Positions 1 to 8,014 of a stretch of DNA of 63,515 bases are shown piece after piece (position 1 is the stretch's first letter; each line of letters begins with the position of its first letter). The stretch spans positions 1 through 63,515 of the forward strand of contig JADZDX010000002.1 in the NCBI GenBank assembly GCA_020850835.1. The letters are read 5' to 3'. Source of the stretch: Fimbriimonadaceae bacterium (lineage in GTDB: Bacteria > Armatimonadota > Fimbriimonadia > Fimbriimonadales > Fimbriimonadaceae). The notes beneath the pieces were generated by a model. That model searched no databases and was not told where the DNA came from. It was given only the letters and a program-made list of their open reading frames with translations. The position numbers and the translations under genes are program-made.

Positions 1-122
1 CAAACCCCGCTGGAAGCAAGGCCAAATAGGGAGGCGTTGACGCGGCTCGCCGAGTCTCCGGGTAGGCCGCATCAGATAAATCGCCATACAAAGACAGAAT
101 CCGGCTTACAGATCAACTCTCG
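1..122 (+). ncRNA. rnpB: RNase P RNA, 3' part (5' end outside window)
   Basis: The catalytic RNA of RNase P, which trims the 5' ends of precursor tRNAs. The segment opens with CAAACCCCGCTGGAAGCAAG and continues GGCCAAATAGGGAGGC, the conserved late core of bacterial type A RNase P RNA. It then has GGGTAGGCCGC near 60-70 and GACAGAATCCGGCTTA near 93-108, which match the conserved 3' end (E. coli has GACAGAACCCGGCTTA). The 5' half lies before the window. The mature 3' end is estimated at about 118-124 by analogy only. Confidence 0.93.
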
Positions 123-130
123 CTCCTTAG

Positions 131-136
131 TAAACT
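131..136 (+). promoter_or_regulatory. Putative -10 hexamer TAAACT, leaderless start at 143
   Basis: TAAACT is followed by six bases and then GTG at 143, so transcription would begin at or next to the start codon. I see no good -35. The site lies just after the rnpB 3' end, so read-through from rnpB is an alternative. Confidence 0.4.
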
Positions 137-142
137 TAGGGC

Positions 143-670
143 GTGCCAGGCATGATTAGCCTTGTGTATGATTCTTTGGCGGTCAGTGACCTTGAGTGGG
201 TGTTGCCTGACTTGCAAGCAGCGGACGTGTACGCGACCTTCTTCGTTCATGGCGAACTAATCACAAACGACATTGCTGCCTGGAAGCGGGTAGCTGGTAG
301 CGGCCATAAATTGGGGAACGGTGCCGTACTCGCAATAACCGACTTCTGGGATCGGATGGAGCCCGCCGATATTGCGGATGAGATCAATGATTTGAACATC
401 CTCATCCGAGAAGTCGCTGGCTCCGAAGCGGTTATCCCGACCGCTTTGCCGAGCGCATCAGGGAGACTTGATTGGTTCAGTCTCGCAACTGGCGAGTTGG
501 TGAGCGTGGTGGCCGTCGGAGCAAGCGCAGCCCCTGCGTTGGAAGCAGCGAGAGAGCGGGCCTCCGGGCCTGATCCGGTAATACTCGCGTTTCATCAACC
601 GCATCCGCAAGCCCATAAGCAAGTGCTGGATTGGCTTGCGGAGCATTCTTCAGGTCATTCAGAAAGCTAA
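143..670 (+). CDS. Degenerate NodB-fold (polysaccharide deacetylase-like) protein, probably inactive
   Basis: A 175-residue protein resembling the N-terminal part of NodB-type polysaccharide deacetylases. It has an initial strand ISLVYDSL (5-12), then ATFFVHG (31-37) and [10 protein letters not shown] (51-60). In active members the first motif is FDDG and the third is GHEIGNHT..SH, supplying a catalytic Asp and metal-binding Asp and His residues. Here the motifs read YDSL and GNGAVLAI, so the second Asp and both His ligands are missing. It is also shorter than the usual catalytic domain of about 200 residues. No signal peptide is visible. GTG at 143 is preferred because of the TAAACT at -12; ATG 152 is an alternative. 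It sits between rnpB and pyrG. Fold assignment is moderate; loss of activity is inferred from the missing residues. Confidence 0.6.
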   Translation: MPGMISLVYDSLAVSDLEWVLPDLQAADVYATFFVHGELITNDIAAWKRVAGSGHKLGNGAVLAITDFWDRMEPADIADEINDLNILIREVAGSEAVIPTALPSASGRLDWFSLATGELVSVVAVGASAAPALEAARERASGPDPVILAFHQPHPQAHKQVLDWLAEHSSGHSES

Positions 671-689
671 ATCGGGGCGGTTCCAAAGG

Positions 690-695
690 TACAAT
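690..695 (+). promoter_or_regulatory. Possible -10 hexamer TACAAT for pyrG
   Basis: TACAAT lies about 70 bases before the pyrG ATG, in the short gap after the preceding stop codon. No convincing -35 element is visible and pyrG could equally be read from upstream. Confidence 0.3.
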
Positions 696-764
696 CTTCA
701 AAACCTCCTCCGCTCACACTTTCGTGCGCGTCCTTTTGCCTGGGGGTTTTCCAAGCAAGGGGCT

Positions 765-2396
765 ATGACGAAGTACATTTTTGTAACCGGCGGCGTGGTG
801 AGCAGCATCGGCAAAGGTATTGCCACCGCCAGTATTGGGCGCCTTTTACGAAACCGAGGTTACACGGTTGCCCCAGTTAAGCTAGACCCTTATATTAATG
901 TTGATGCGGGCACGATGAACCCCTTTCAACACGGTGAGGTTTTCGTAACCGAAGATGGCGCCGAGACTGACTTAGACCTCGGACATTACGAGCGTTTCAT
1001 GGATGTTTCCTGTTCGCAGGGCAGTAGCGTCACGACCGGAAAGGTGTACCGCAACGTCATTGAGGCCGAACGTCGCGGTGATTACCTCGGCGGCACCGTT
1101 CAGGTAATCCCCCACGTAACCCAAGAAATCAAGCGTTTGATTGTAGATGCCGGCAAGCAACAAGAGGCCGATGTGGTCATTGCCGAAGTCGGAGGCACCG
1201 TCGGTGACATTGAAAGTCTCCCGTTCTTAGAGGCCATCCGGCAGATGAAGAAGGATGCTGGAGCTGAGAATGTGCTCTATGTCCATGTCTCCTTTGTGCC
1301 GACCGTTGGCCCTTGGCACGAGGTCAAGACCAAGCCGACCCAGCACAGCGTCATCAAGTTACGCGAAATCGGTATCTCGCCTGATGTACTCGTGTGTCGC
1401 AGCGAAGTCCCACTTGGTGAAGATGTTAAGGAGAAGATCAGCCTCTTCTGCGATGTTCCGGTGAACGCCGTCATCGAGAGCCTGAACGCACCAACCATCT
1501 ATGAAGTCCCCCTCAACTATGAGGATTTGGGATTGGGAACCTATATCAGTGAACGACTTGGGCTAGAACAACGCGATGCAAACCTCGCGGAGTGGGAAAA
1601 GATTGTTGAGATCCTGAAGCACCCGCGAGAAAAGTGCCGGATTGCCATCGTTGGCAAGTACACAGAGAATGGTGATGCATACAAGAGCATCGCTGAAGCG
1701 CTGGTTCATGCTGGCATCCCGAACAACGCCAAGGTGGATATTGAGTGGATTGAAAGCGACACGCTAGAGAGCGGCATTCCCCCGCAAGAGCTATTGCAGG
1801 GGTGCGATGGGCTGATTGTCGCTCCCGGATTTGGGTCGCGGGGTATTGAAGGCAAGGTTGAGGCCGTCAAATGGGCGCGGGAGAAAGGCTTGCCGTTCTT
1901 GGGCATTTGCCTCGGCATGCAAGTCGCGGTCATTGAGTTTGCGCGCAATGTATGCGGCCTTCAGGGGGCCAATAGCGAAGAAATGGAGCCGAAGGCACCC
2001 TACTCGGTTGTCCACCTGTTGCCCGAGCAGAAGGGCGTTACCTCGAAGGGCGCAACCATGCGGCTGGGTTCGTACCCGTGCAATCTCGTAAACGGAACCA
2101 TTTCCCAGAAGCTTTATGGCTCGGCCAAGATCACCGAACGTCATCGCCATAGATTTGAAGTCAATAATGACTTCCGCGAATTGTTCACCGAGCACGGCAT
2201 GGTCATTAGCGGGGTGTCGCCTGACTACCGCCTTGTGGAAATGGTCGAGATTCCATCACACCCCTTCTATGTCGCGACCCAGGCTCACCCTGAGTTTAAG
2301 AGTCGGCCTAATCGCCCTCACCCTCTTTTTGCCGGATTGGTGAAGGCGGCCTTGGCTCGGGCAAAGAAGAACGACTCGGCGGCGATTGAGGCTTGA
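765..2396 (+). CDS. pyrG: CTP synthase
   Basis: Converts UTP to CTP with ATP and glutamine, the last step of de novo pyrimidine nucleotide synthesis, in the cytosol. The 543-residue length is normal. The N-terminal synthetase domain begins [16 protein letters not shown], the CTP synthase P-loop. The C-terminal glutaminase domain has the nucleophile-elbow GICLGMQ (Cys nucleophile) and the late HPEFKSRP motif with catalytic His and Glu. I chose ATG 765, preceded by CAAGGGG, because the family begins right at this P-loop segment; an open frame extends upstream to 636 but has no family similarity. It converges on ribF with a 17-base gap. Confidence 0.97.
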   Translation: MTKYIFVTGGVVSSIGKGIATASIGRLLRNRGYTVAPVKLDPYINVDAGTMNPFQHGEVFVTEDGAETDLDLGHYERFMDVSCSQGSSVTTGKVYRNVIEAERRGDYLGGTVQVIPHVTQEIKRLIVDAGKQQEADVVIAEVGGTVGDIESLPFLEAIRQMKKDAGAENVLYVHVSFVPTVGPWHEVKTKPTQHSVIKLREIGISPDVLVCRSEVPLGEDVKEKISLFCDVPVNAVIESLNAPTIYEVPLNYEDLGLGTYISERLGLEQRDANLAEWEKIVEILKHPREKCRIAIVGKYTENGDAYKSIAEALVHAGIPNNAKVDIEWIESDTLESGIPPQELLQGCDGLIVAPGFGSRGIEGKVEAVKWAREKGLPFLGICLGMQVAVIEFARNVCGLQGANSEEMEPKAPYSVVHLLPEQKGVTSKGATMRLGSYPCNLVNGTISQKLYGSAKITERHRHRFEVNNDFRELFTEHGMVISGVSPDYRLVEMVEIPSHPFYVATQAHPEFKSRPNRPHPLFAGLVKAALARAKKNDSAAIEA

Positions 2397-2413
2397 CGGC
2401 CGTCGGCTGAAGC

Positions 2414-3319
2414 CTAAGCACCTGCTGCGCGGGCGACGTCTGCTTTCATTTGCTGCTTGAGATCTTCCCAGCAGTTGAACTTGATCTGTTCTCTTACAAA
2501 GGTCTCGAAGCTCAGTTCAACTGGCGCCCCGTAGATTTCATCGCCGGGATAATCAAGAAGGTAGGCCTCCGTGGTCACCGGATTTTCACCAAAGGTCTCG
2601 CTCCGGCCGACGCTGATTGCGGCTCGAAAAGTCCCGATTGGCGTTCGACAGGAGCCAGCATAGACCCCCTCCTTTGGCAACAGGCCGTTAGTCGAACGCG
2701 CAAGGTTTACGGTCGGAAACCCAAGTTCACGCCCCCGCTTGTGGCCCGTAACGACAACCCCAGCAATGCTGAAAGGACGACCGAGATAGCGAGCGCTCAA
2801 CTCTACCTCTCCCCTCTGAACGGACTGGCGCACTAGTGAGCTACTGATCCGCTTCCCGTCAAGAAGTATCTTTGGCACGACCACGGTTTCAATCCGCTCG
2901 GCTAACCACTCCGGCGTTCCCTGTCGATTGTGCCCAAACGCAAAGTCATCACCCATGACAATCTGATTGGCTCTCAAGCTATCGATAAGGATTGTGTCTA
3001 GGAAGGCTTGTGCCGATACCTCGCTGAGCGCCTTATTGAAGGGCAGGATCACGCAAACAGACGCCCCTGCTTGCCTCATATTGATGACGTTCTGCTCCAG
3101 AGTTCCGATTTGAGGTGGTACCTTGTCTGGCGCGAGGATTGTCGCGGGGTGGCGATCAAATGTAACGATGACCGCTGGTTGCTCCCGCTTCTTCGCTTCA
3201 TCCGTGGTCTTTGAAATCAGGGCTCGATGCCCAAGGTGCACGCCATCAAATGTGCCAATCACGACAGTGGATGACTTCCATTCGGGGTGGATATTCTCGA
3301 TGCCAAAATGAACGAGCAA
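2414..3319 (-). CDS. ribF: Bifunctional riboflavin kinase / FAD synthetase
   Basis: Phosphorylates riboflavin to FMN and adenylates FMN to FAD. The N-terminal nucleotidyltransferase domain shows GTFDGVHLGHRALI with the HxGH nucleotide-binding motif. The C-terminal flavokinase domain carries RELGFPTVNL (the PTxN motif) and ends in the expected helical tail. Length 301 is typical. The start is TTG at 3319, preceded by TAGGAG at a six-base spacing. It is the last gene of a leftward operon, 11 bases after the VOC gene. That link to flavin metabolism is probably positional rather than functional. Confidence 0.95.
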   Translation of the reverse strand: MLVHFGIENIHPEWKSSTVVIGTFDGVHLGHRALISKTTDEAKKREQPAVIVTFDRHPATILAPDKVPPQIGTLEQNVINMRQAGASVCVILPFNKALSEVSAQAFLDTILIDSLRANQIVMGDDFAFGHNRQGTPEWLAERIETVVVPKILLDGKRISSSLVRQSVQRGEVELSARYLGRPFSIAGVVVTGHKRGRELGFPTVNLARSTNGLLPKEGVYAGSCRTPIGTFRAAISVGRSETFGENPVTTEAYLLDYPGDEIYGAPVELSFETFVREQIKFNCWEDLKQQMKADVARAAGA

Positions 3320-3330
3320 AGTGGCTCCTA

Positions 3331-3717
3331 TTATGGCGGCGACTGCGCGAAGGCAAGTACGTGACCATCGAGATCGGCAACATAGCCGGCGTAATCGCCC
3401 CAGTTTTTGAGAGTGACCGGACTTAGCAACTTGCCGCCGGCGGCAAGGGCTCGATCAACCCATGCTTGTGCGCTATCAACACTCAGATATAGCTCCGCCC
3501 TCGGTATTTGGTCAGCTAGGCTTGGGTCCTGGATTGAATCACCTAGGAGCCTCCGAATACCACTTGCTGGCATAAGGCCCAAGACAACTCGGTCCCGGAG
3601 TTCAAACTCGGTCATGCCTGGGACATTCAGAGTTGGCTCACAAGCAAGCACTGCCTTGTAGAAGGTGGTTGCCTGAACCTGGTCCTTTACGTACAAGATG
3701 AATTCGATGCGATTCAA
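3331..3717 (-). CDS. VOC (glyoxalase/bleomycin-resistance fold) family protein
   Basis: A 128-residue protein with the vicinal-oxygen-chelate fold. It opens IEFILYVKDQVQATTFYKAVL, runs through a FELRDRVVLGLMP strand pair, and ends YVADLDGHVLAFAQ, the typical second beta-alpha-beta-beta-beta module of glyoxalase-like proteins. Members bind a metal and act on small molecules or sequester toxins; the substrate cannot be told. Start is TTG 3717, overlapping the stop of the upstream DUF1611 gene by four bases (TTGA), with AAGGG seven bases before it. It lies between dgcN-like and ribF in one operon. Confidence 0.85.
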   Translation of the reverse strand: MNRIEFILYVKDQVQATTFYKAVLACEPTLNVPGMTEFELRDRVVLGLMPASGIRRLLGDSIQDPSLADQIPRAELYLSVDSAQAWVDRALAAGGKLLSPVTLKNWGDYAGYVADLDGHVLAFAQSPP

Positions 3718-4730
3718 GTGATTGCCCTTAGGAGTTGAGTCGTGCCATGCCTCACGGGATCAACCACGGGCCAGCCCGTTTCTGCTTCCAGCTCCTTAAC
3801 CGCTCTTTGAGCTGCTGCGTCATCTAGGTGTCCACAGTTCAAGGCAATACCAACCGTCACCGGACGCGGGAAGGTTCCCTGGGCCTCGGCGAGGTCTTCG
3901 TACATCTTCGCAAAGCCGCGAAGTTCCGGAATTGCAACCTCGGGCACCCTGGCCAAGGTATGTTGCCCGGCGCGATGGCAAAGCACCAAATGAGTCGGCA
4001 CGGAGCCTCGTATAAGAGGCAAAGTCGCGGTGCTGCCCGGGTGAATCAACGACCCCTGGCCCTCAATGAAAATCATCTCGGCATCGGGATACCGTATGAC
4101 TTCTCGCTCAATTGCTCCGCTCGCGAAATCAACGCGAACGGCATCAAGTGGCACCCCGCTACCTAACACCGTAATTCCAATTTGGCCTGTGGCCACAAAC
4201 TCGGCCGCAATGCCCTTTCGGCGAGCTTCTCTCCACATCTCAAGCCCAGCGGTCATCTTGCCCACCGCCATGTCAGTACCAATAAACAAAATCCTCTTGG
4301 CAGATAAATGGCCGGCGCGGCCCTTGTTGGTTTCCAAGCCTATGGGTTCGACGCGAATATCCCACACACGGGATGAGTCAGAGTAGCGTGTTCCCAAGAG
4401 GTCGTGCAAACCGTTGACGAGAAACATCCCTAATTCCCAAGCACGATCAATATTGGGATACCAGTCAGGCGGGATCTTCCCTCCGCCTGGCGCAATTCCC
4501 AGGACAAACACTTCCGCTCCAAGCGCATGGGCCTCGTCCACGGTGGCGACTACGGGACATGGTCGCGGAATGCCGGTTACCTCTGCGGCATCTCGCCCGG
4601 CGTAGTCCGGATCAATTACGCAAACGATTGGGTTGGGTGAGTAGCGCAATACGCCGAAACCCATCTTCCCAGAAATGTCAGTGAGCGCTCCCGCCATGTA
4701 GAGGGCAAGTCGCTTTCCCTCAATTTGCAT
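3714..4730 (-). CDS. DUF1611 P-loop protein, DgcN-like (putative D-glutamate N-acetyltransferase)
   Basis: A 338-residue DUF1611 protein. Residues 1-140 form a Rossmann-like N-terminal domain (GKMGFGVLRYS, VCVIDPDYAGR). Residues 146-330 form a P-loop-like domain with GTDMAVGKMT (151-160) and FIEGQGSLIHPG (221-232). DUF1611 proteins are often encoded beside an enolase-superfamily epimerase. As I recall, that pair was described as DgcN/DgcA in a D-glutamate pathway: DgcN acetylates D-Glu and DgcA racemises N-acetyl-D-Glu. The pairing here is exact: this gene starts inside the end of the epimerase gene. ATG 4730 has GGGAA about six bases upstream; ATG 4736 is possible. The family is sure, the reaction is inferred from context. 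Confidence 0.8.
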   Translation of the reverse strand: MQIEGKRLALYMAGALTDISGKMGFGVLRYSPNPIVCVIDPDYAGRDAAEVTGIPRPCPVVATVDEAHALGAEVFVLGIAPGGGKIPPDWYPNIDRAWELGMFLVNGLHDLLGTRYSDSSRVWDIRVEPIGLETNKGRAGHLSAKRILFIGTDMAVGKMTAGLEMWREARRKGIAAEFVATGQIGITVLGSGVPLDAVRVDFASGAIEREVIRYPDAEMIFIEGQGSLIHPGSTATLPLIRGSVPTHLVLCHRAGQHTLARVPEVAIPELRGFAKMYEDLAEAQGTFPRPVTVGIALNCGHLDDAAAQRAVKELEAETGWPVVDPVRHGTTQLLRAIT

Positions 4731-5775
4731 AAGCATTTCCCGAGTACCAAGCTCCGTGACCCGGTTTTTCGGGCGGCACGACAACGCCATCCACCATCGG
4801 CGCACCTTCACATGGGTCGGGATTCAAATTGATCTGGCTGTCAAGGTCAATGTGATCGAACAATTCTCCTAGGGCAGCGCCGGCAGAAATGGCACAACTT
4901 GACTCGCCCATGCAGCCAATCATCGTCTGCAGACCGTGGGCCCGCGCCGTGTGGATAATCCGAAGCGCTTCCGTGAGGCCACCGCACTTCATCAACTTCA
5001 GGTTTACGCCATCAACCTTTCCGGCTAGCTTCGGTACATCGGATGAAACATGGCATGACTCATCGGCAAAGAGCGGCAGAGGTCTTCCTTCGTAGAGGTG
5101 AGGCAAGTCAGCCTCATAACCCTTCGCCAAGGGTTGCTCAACATAATCGCAATCGCGCTCAGCGAGCCACTGCATCATCGCTTTCGCGTCGTCAACCGAC
5201 CAGCCACCATTTGCGTCGACGCGATAGCGAATACCGAAGGGACGAGAGCAATCTACGGCGGCAAGATAGTTCTCCTTGTCGGCCTCAATGCCATTGGGTG
5301 AGCCGAGCTTGATCTTAAGGTACTTGCCACCGGTACGGCTAAGAATTTCGGGAACACGTACACGAACTATTTCAGGCGGATTTATTCCGATCGTCACACT
5401 GGTTGGGACACTGCGATTACTCAGCCCGAACACGCGATAGAGTGGCATGTTAAACTTCTTTCCAAGCAAATCCCATAGGGCCATATCTAAGGCGGCAATC
5501 GCGCTCGGGTTTACATCTAGCTCTCGAGCCTTACGGTCGACCTCGTTGATACTGAGGCCCCGGATTCCACTATCAACTAGGGCCTGCAATTGCTTTTGAG
5601 CAATGGGCGCCAATGTGTCGTCAAAACCCGTACCCGGTGCACATTCCCCAAGGCCAATGTGACCCGCCGAATCCTCAACTTCGACAAATAGATTATCGGA
5701 GCCCGTGCTGACGCCCCGACTAATGGCTAATGGATAAAGCTTGGTCAGTCGGAGAGTGCGAAAGCGAACAGTCAC
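4720..5775 (-). CDS. Enolase-superfamily epimerase (dipeptide epimerase / DgcA-like)
   Basis: A 351-residue member of the muconate-lactonizing subgroup of the enolase superfamily. It has a capping domain (1-125) and a TIM barrel. All active-site residues are visible: the KxK base at K154/K156, metal ligands in DANGGW (D187), EQP (E213) and DES (D238), the second-face lysine in LKLMKCGG (260-263), and GCMGESS (288-293). These are the residues of L-Ala-D/L-Glu epimerases. With the coupled DUF1611 gene, N-acetyl-D-glutamate racemase (DgcA) is equally likely. GTG 5775 is chosen because it lies one base after the stop of the small Cys-rich gene; a longer frame to 5883 would run antiphase through that gene. 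Confidence 0.85.
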   Translation of the reverse strand: MTVRFRTLRLTKLYPLAISRGVSTGSDNLFVEVEDSAGHIGLGECAPGTGFDDTLAPIAQKQLQALVDSGIRGLSINEVDRKARELDVNPSAIAALDMALWDLLGKKFNMPLYRVFGLSNRSVPTSVTIGINPPEIVRVRVPEILSRTGGKYLKIKLGSPNGIEADKENYLAAVDCSRPFGIRYRVDANGGWSVDDAKAMMQWLAERDCDYVEQPLAKGYEADLPHLYEGRPLPLFADESCHVSSDVPKLAGKVDGVNLKLMKCGGLTEALRIIHTARAHGLQTMIGCMGESSCAISAGAALGELFDHIDLDSQINLNPDPCEGAPMVDGVVVPPEKPGHGAWYSGNAYAN

Positions 5776-5776
5776 C

Positions 5777-5905
5777 TTAGCAGCAGTCGCAGTTTGAGCA
5801 GCCGTCCTCGCACGGACAATTCCCAGCCGCGCAGCAGGGGCATATGGCGCCCTCAGCACATCCCTTGCAGGTGCAGTTCTCACAGGTACAGGTTTCGTTG
5901 CTCAT
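5777..5905 (-). CDS. Metallothionein-like Cys-rich small protein
   Basis: A 42-residue protein with 14 cysteines at positions 6, 8, 11, 13, 16, 22, 24, 25, 30, 32, 36, 39, 41 and 42. They occur as CxC, CxCC and CC pairs, with no aromatic residue and no histidine. One Cys in three and the CxC spacing are the hallmark of metallothioneins, which bind Zn, Cu or Cd through thiolates in the cytosol. It reads from ATG 5905, with AGGAG five bases upstream, to TAA at 5779-5777. The epimerase GTG follows after one base, so it leads the five-gene operon down to ribF. It does not match the cyanobacterial SmtA pattern I know, since it lacks His, so it may be a new bacterial family. The role is inferred from composition alone. 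Confidence 0.8.
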   Translation of the reverse strand: MSNETCTCENCTCKGCAEGAICPCCAAGNCPCEDGCSNCDCC

Positions 5906-5965
5906 CGCGCTCCTAGTGTACACCGTTCCGCTCGCTTGGTTACAGGGTAGATTGGCACAACGGCC

Positions 5966-6706
5966 GTGAAAGACATCGCTCCCGTTCTGACCCCCGAGAA
6001 GGTTGTAATCACATACCGGATCGCAGGCGCAAATGCGAGAATGGGCGCTCAGCTGTTGGATTGGTTCATTATCGCCGTTGGCCTATACATCGTGGCTATG
6101 ATCGCTGGTCTCACCTCAATGATTGCGTCGGACGTAGTTTGGGCCGTTTTCATGGTCTTTGCCGCCGCCTTTCCGTTTCTCTATTTCATTCTCATGGAAG
6201 GGCTATTGAATGGCCAAACTCTGGGCAAGAAAGCTCTGAGATTGAGGGTGGTCATGGCTGAAGGAACTCCAGTTAGCTTCTTTGCCGCGACCTTTAGAAA
6301 TCTTCTGCGCCCCGCGGACATGCTCCCGGGTTTTCCCTTTGTCGGGCTCGTTGCGATGTTTATGACACCAAGGTTCCAACGAGTTGGCGATATCGCGGTC
6401 GGTACGATCGTCGTTCACGAGCCACCCGTGATGATGCAGTTCACACCCGCACCTTATAAGTATGGGACGCACCCACTGGAGCACCACATCGGAAGCTTGA
6501 GACTCATGCAAATGAATGACTACCTTGTGCTGAAACGCCTCTGCGACCGCTATCCGTACTTAACGCAAGAGACCCAAGTACGGCTTACGAATGAGATTTG
6601 GGCGCCGTTTGCGGCAAAGCACCGAATTGTCGTGACGGGAGTGCATCCAATCTATCTCATGGAAGCGGTCGTCATGAAATACGGCCGGCAACGGGAGCTG
6701 GTGTGA
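5966..6706 (+). CDS. RDD-family membrane protein
   Basis: A 246-residue integral membrane protein. It opens with IAGANARMGAQLLDWFII, the R..A...D pattern that names RDD proteins. Two hydrophobic segments lie around 28-50 and 55-77, then GQTLGKKALRLRVV, the conserved loop, and a third membrane stretch around 118-132. About 85 further residues are soluble and helical. Some RDD proteins are Na+/H+ antiporters, but most are unassigned. Start GTG 5966 lies 12 bases after TAGATT. It diverges from the metallothionein-like operon across 60 bases. The C-terminal extension is not recognised. Confidence 0.85.
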   Translation: MKDIAPVLTPEKVVITYRIAGANARMGAQLLDWFIIAVGLYIVAMIAGLTSMIASDVVWAVFMVFAAAFPFLYFILMEGLLNGQTLGKKALRLRVVMAEGTPVSFFAATFRNLLRPADMLPGFPFVGLVAMFMTPRFQRVGDIAVGTIVVHEPPVMMQFTPAPYKYGTHPLEHHIGSLRLMQMNDYLVLKRLCDRYPYLTQETQVRLTNEIWAPFAAKHRIVVTGVHPIYLMEAVVMKYGRQRELV

Positions 6707-6934
6707 TCCCCTGGGAATCGCGTGGAAGGCTTGGTGGGAAACGGGGGTGAATCGCGTGGGCGCGGGTTGGGGGAAACTGATATTGCCTAAGAATCACGTA
6801 GCCCATGGGGATTTTGGAGCGGTTTCCACAGGGCCACGGTCGAACTGGCGGCAGGCTAGATTTCCACTTTTCCTACGCCTTCATCATCTTCATCATTTAT
6901 ATATATATTCTGTTTCCTCTGAGGACTCAACCTT
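6707..6934. other. 228-base gap before recF with three GAATCRCGTRG repeats and an AT-rich promoter-like stretch
   Basis: GAATCGCGTGG occurs at 6715 and 6749, and a variant GAATCACGTAG at 6791, giving spacings of 34 and 42 bases. Further on are two TTTCCAC copies and then an AT-rich run around 6890-6911 (ATTTATATATATATTC) that could hold the recF -10 element. The recF GTG follows a GAGGA. The 63-codon open frame here looks non-coding. The repeats could be binding sites; no known operator is matched. Confidence 0.4.
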
Positions 6935-8014
6935 GTGAGTTTGTCCAAGTTGGTCCTCTCTCATTACCGGAACTTTGAGGTTCAAGAGTGGGTGCCGTCG
7001 GCAGGGGTCAATCTTGTCGTCGGCAGAAATGCTCAAGGAAAGACAAACTTGCTGGAAGCAGTCGCATTGCTGTCTACAGGTCGCATCTTGCGGAGTGTAA
7101 AGGACGATTCAGCGGCTATCACGGTTGGTTCAGACGTCGCTGAAGTCAGAGGTGAGGTAGCCAACTCCGGTACTGAACTGAAGGTAGTTCTGAGGCGAGG
7201 TCAGCGTCGCCGCGGCTACCTAAATGGAGTTGGACTTGCCAGAACGTCCGACTTGCTTGGAAGGCTTCCTACCGTGGTCTTTAGCCAATTAGATATGGCC
7301 ATTGTACGAGGAGATGCCAGCGAGCGAAGGAGGTTTCTTGACCTGGAACTATCGCAGATGTATCCGGTTTACCTACGGCACTTGGCCAGCTACAAACGAG
7401 CCCTCGAGCAACGTAACGCACTTCTCAAGCAAGCCCAGACCATGCAAATTGGAAGCGAGAGCTTCGAGATTTGGGAGGCTCAGCTTGCCGAACATGGTCT
7501 CGCGTTACGGGATTACCGGATCCGATTTATTGATGAACTTGGCAGGCGATCTCAAGAGGTGCATACGGGGTTAAGCCGAGGTGAGGTGCTCCGTTTAGCC
7601 TACGAGGTCGCGGATGAGATATCGTTAGAGGACAGCCTAAGCCAAGGTCGTGTTCGCGATATTCACCGAGGATCAACTCAAACGGGTCCCCATCGCGATG
7701 ACTGCGCGATTTTCGTGAACGAAAAGATAATGCGTGCTTATGGCTCACAGGGGCAACAGCGAACGGCGGTGCTGTCACTAAAATTGGCCACCATTGAGTT
7801 GGTCGAGCGAGCGCTGGGTGGGCCGCCAATCATCCTATTGGATGATGTACTGAGCGAACTCGATATTGTGCGGCGCGAACAACTTTTGGAAGCCGTTCTC
7901 CAGACCAAGACACAAACCGTTTTGACCTGCACTGAAGCGGACCAAGCGGGAGATTCAATTCAAAAGAATGCGTCCATTTTTGCGGTGCAAGCTGGTAACG
8001 TTACGCCACTGTGA
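6935..8014 (+). CDS. recF: DNA replication and repair protein RecF
   Basis: An SMC-like ATPase that loads RecA at single-strand gaps. The 359-residue protein has Walker A GRNAQGKTN, the GPHRDD motif, the signature SQGQQRTAVLSLKLA, and Walker B IILLDDVLSELD. The start is GTG with GAGGA upstream. In many bacteria recF follows dnaA-dnaN; here dnaN is absent and a 228-base gap precedes it, while the DciA-like gene follows with a four-base GTGA overlap, an arrangement common near replication origins. Function is secure. Confidence 0.96.
   Translation: MSLSKLVLSHYRNFEVQEWVPSAGVNLVVGRNAQGKTNLLEAVALLSTGRILRSVKDDSAAITVGSDVAEVRGEVANSGTELKVVLRRGQRRRGYLNGVGLARTSDLLGRLPTVVFSQLDMAIVRGDASERRRFLDLELSQMYPVYLRHLASYKRALEQRNALLKQAQTMQIGSESFEIWEAQLAEHGLALRDYRIRFIDELGRRSQEVHTGLSRGEVLRLAYEVADEISLEDSLSQGRVRDIHRGSTQTGPHRDDCAIFVNEKIMRAYGSQGQQRTAVLSLKLATIELVERALGGPPIILLDDVLSELDIVRREQLLEAVLQTKTQTVLTCTEADQAGDSIQKNASIFAVQAGNVTPL

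Noticed and set aside
636-764. 43-residue N-terminal extension of pyrG
   Set aside because: Family begins at [10 protein letters not shown]; the extension overlaps the preceding gene and is not conserved in style.
2390-2416. AGGCTT...AAGCCT between pyrG and ribF as a terminator
   Set aside because: Short arms with a long loop and no T-tract; evidence too weak.
5776-5883. N-terminal extension of the epimerase up to 5883
   Set aside because: It reads antiphase through the Cys-rich gene, adds unlike Ala/Arg-rich residues, and the family N-terminus fits GTG 5775.
6810-6860. TTTCCAC motifs as DnaA boxes of an origin
   Set aside because: They do not match TTATCCACA closely and no cluster or dnaA gene is present.
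6747-6938. 63-codon open frame before recF
   Set aside because: Composition is unlike a protein (LRLHHLHHLYIYS from AT-rich sequence), no ribosome site, and it ends inside the recF start. Treated as the intergenic region.
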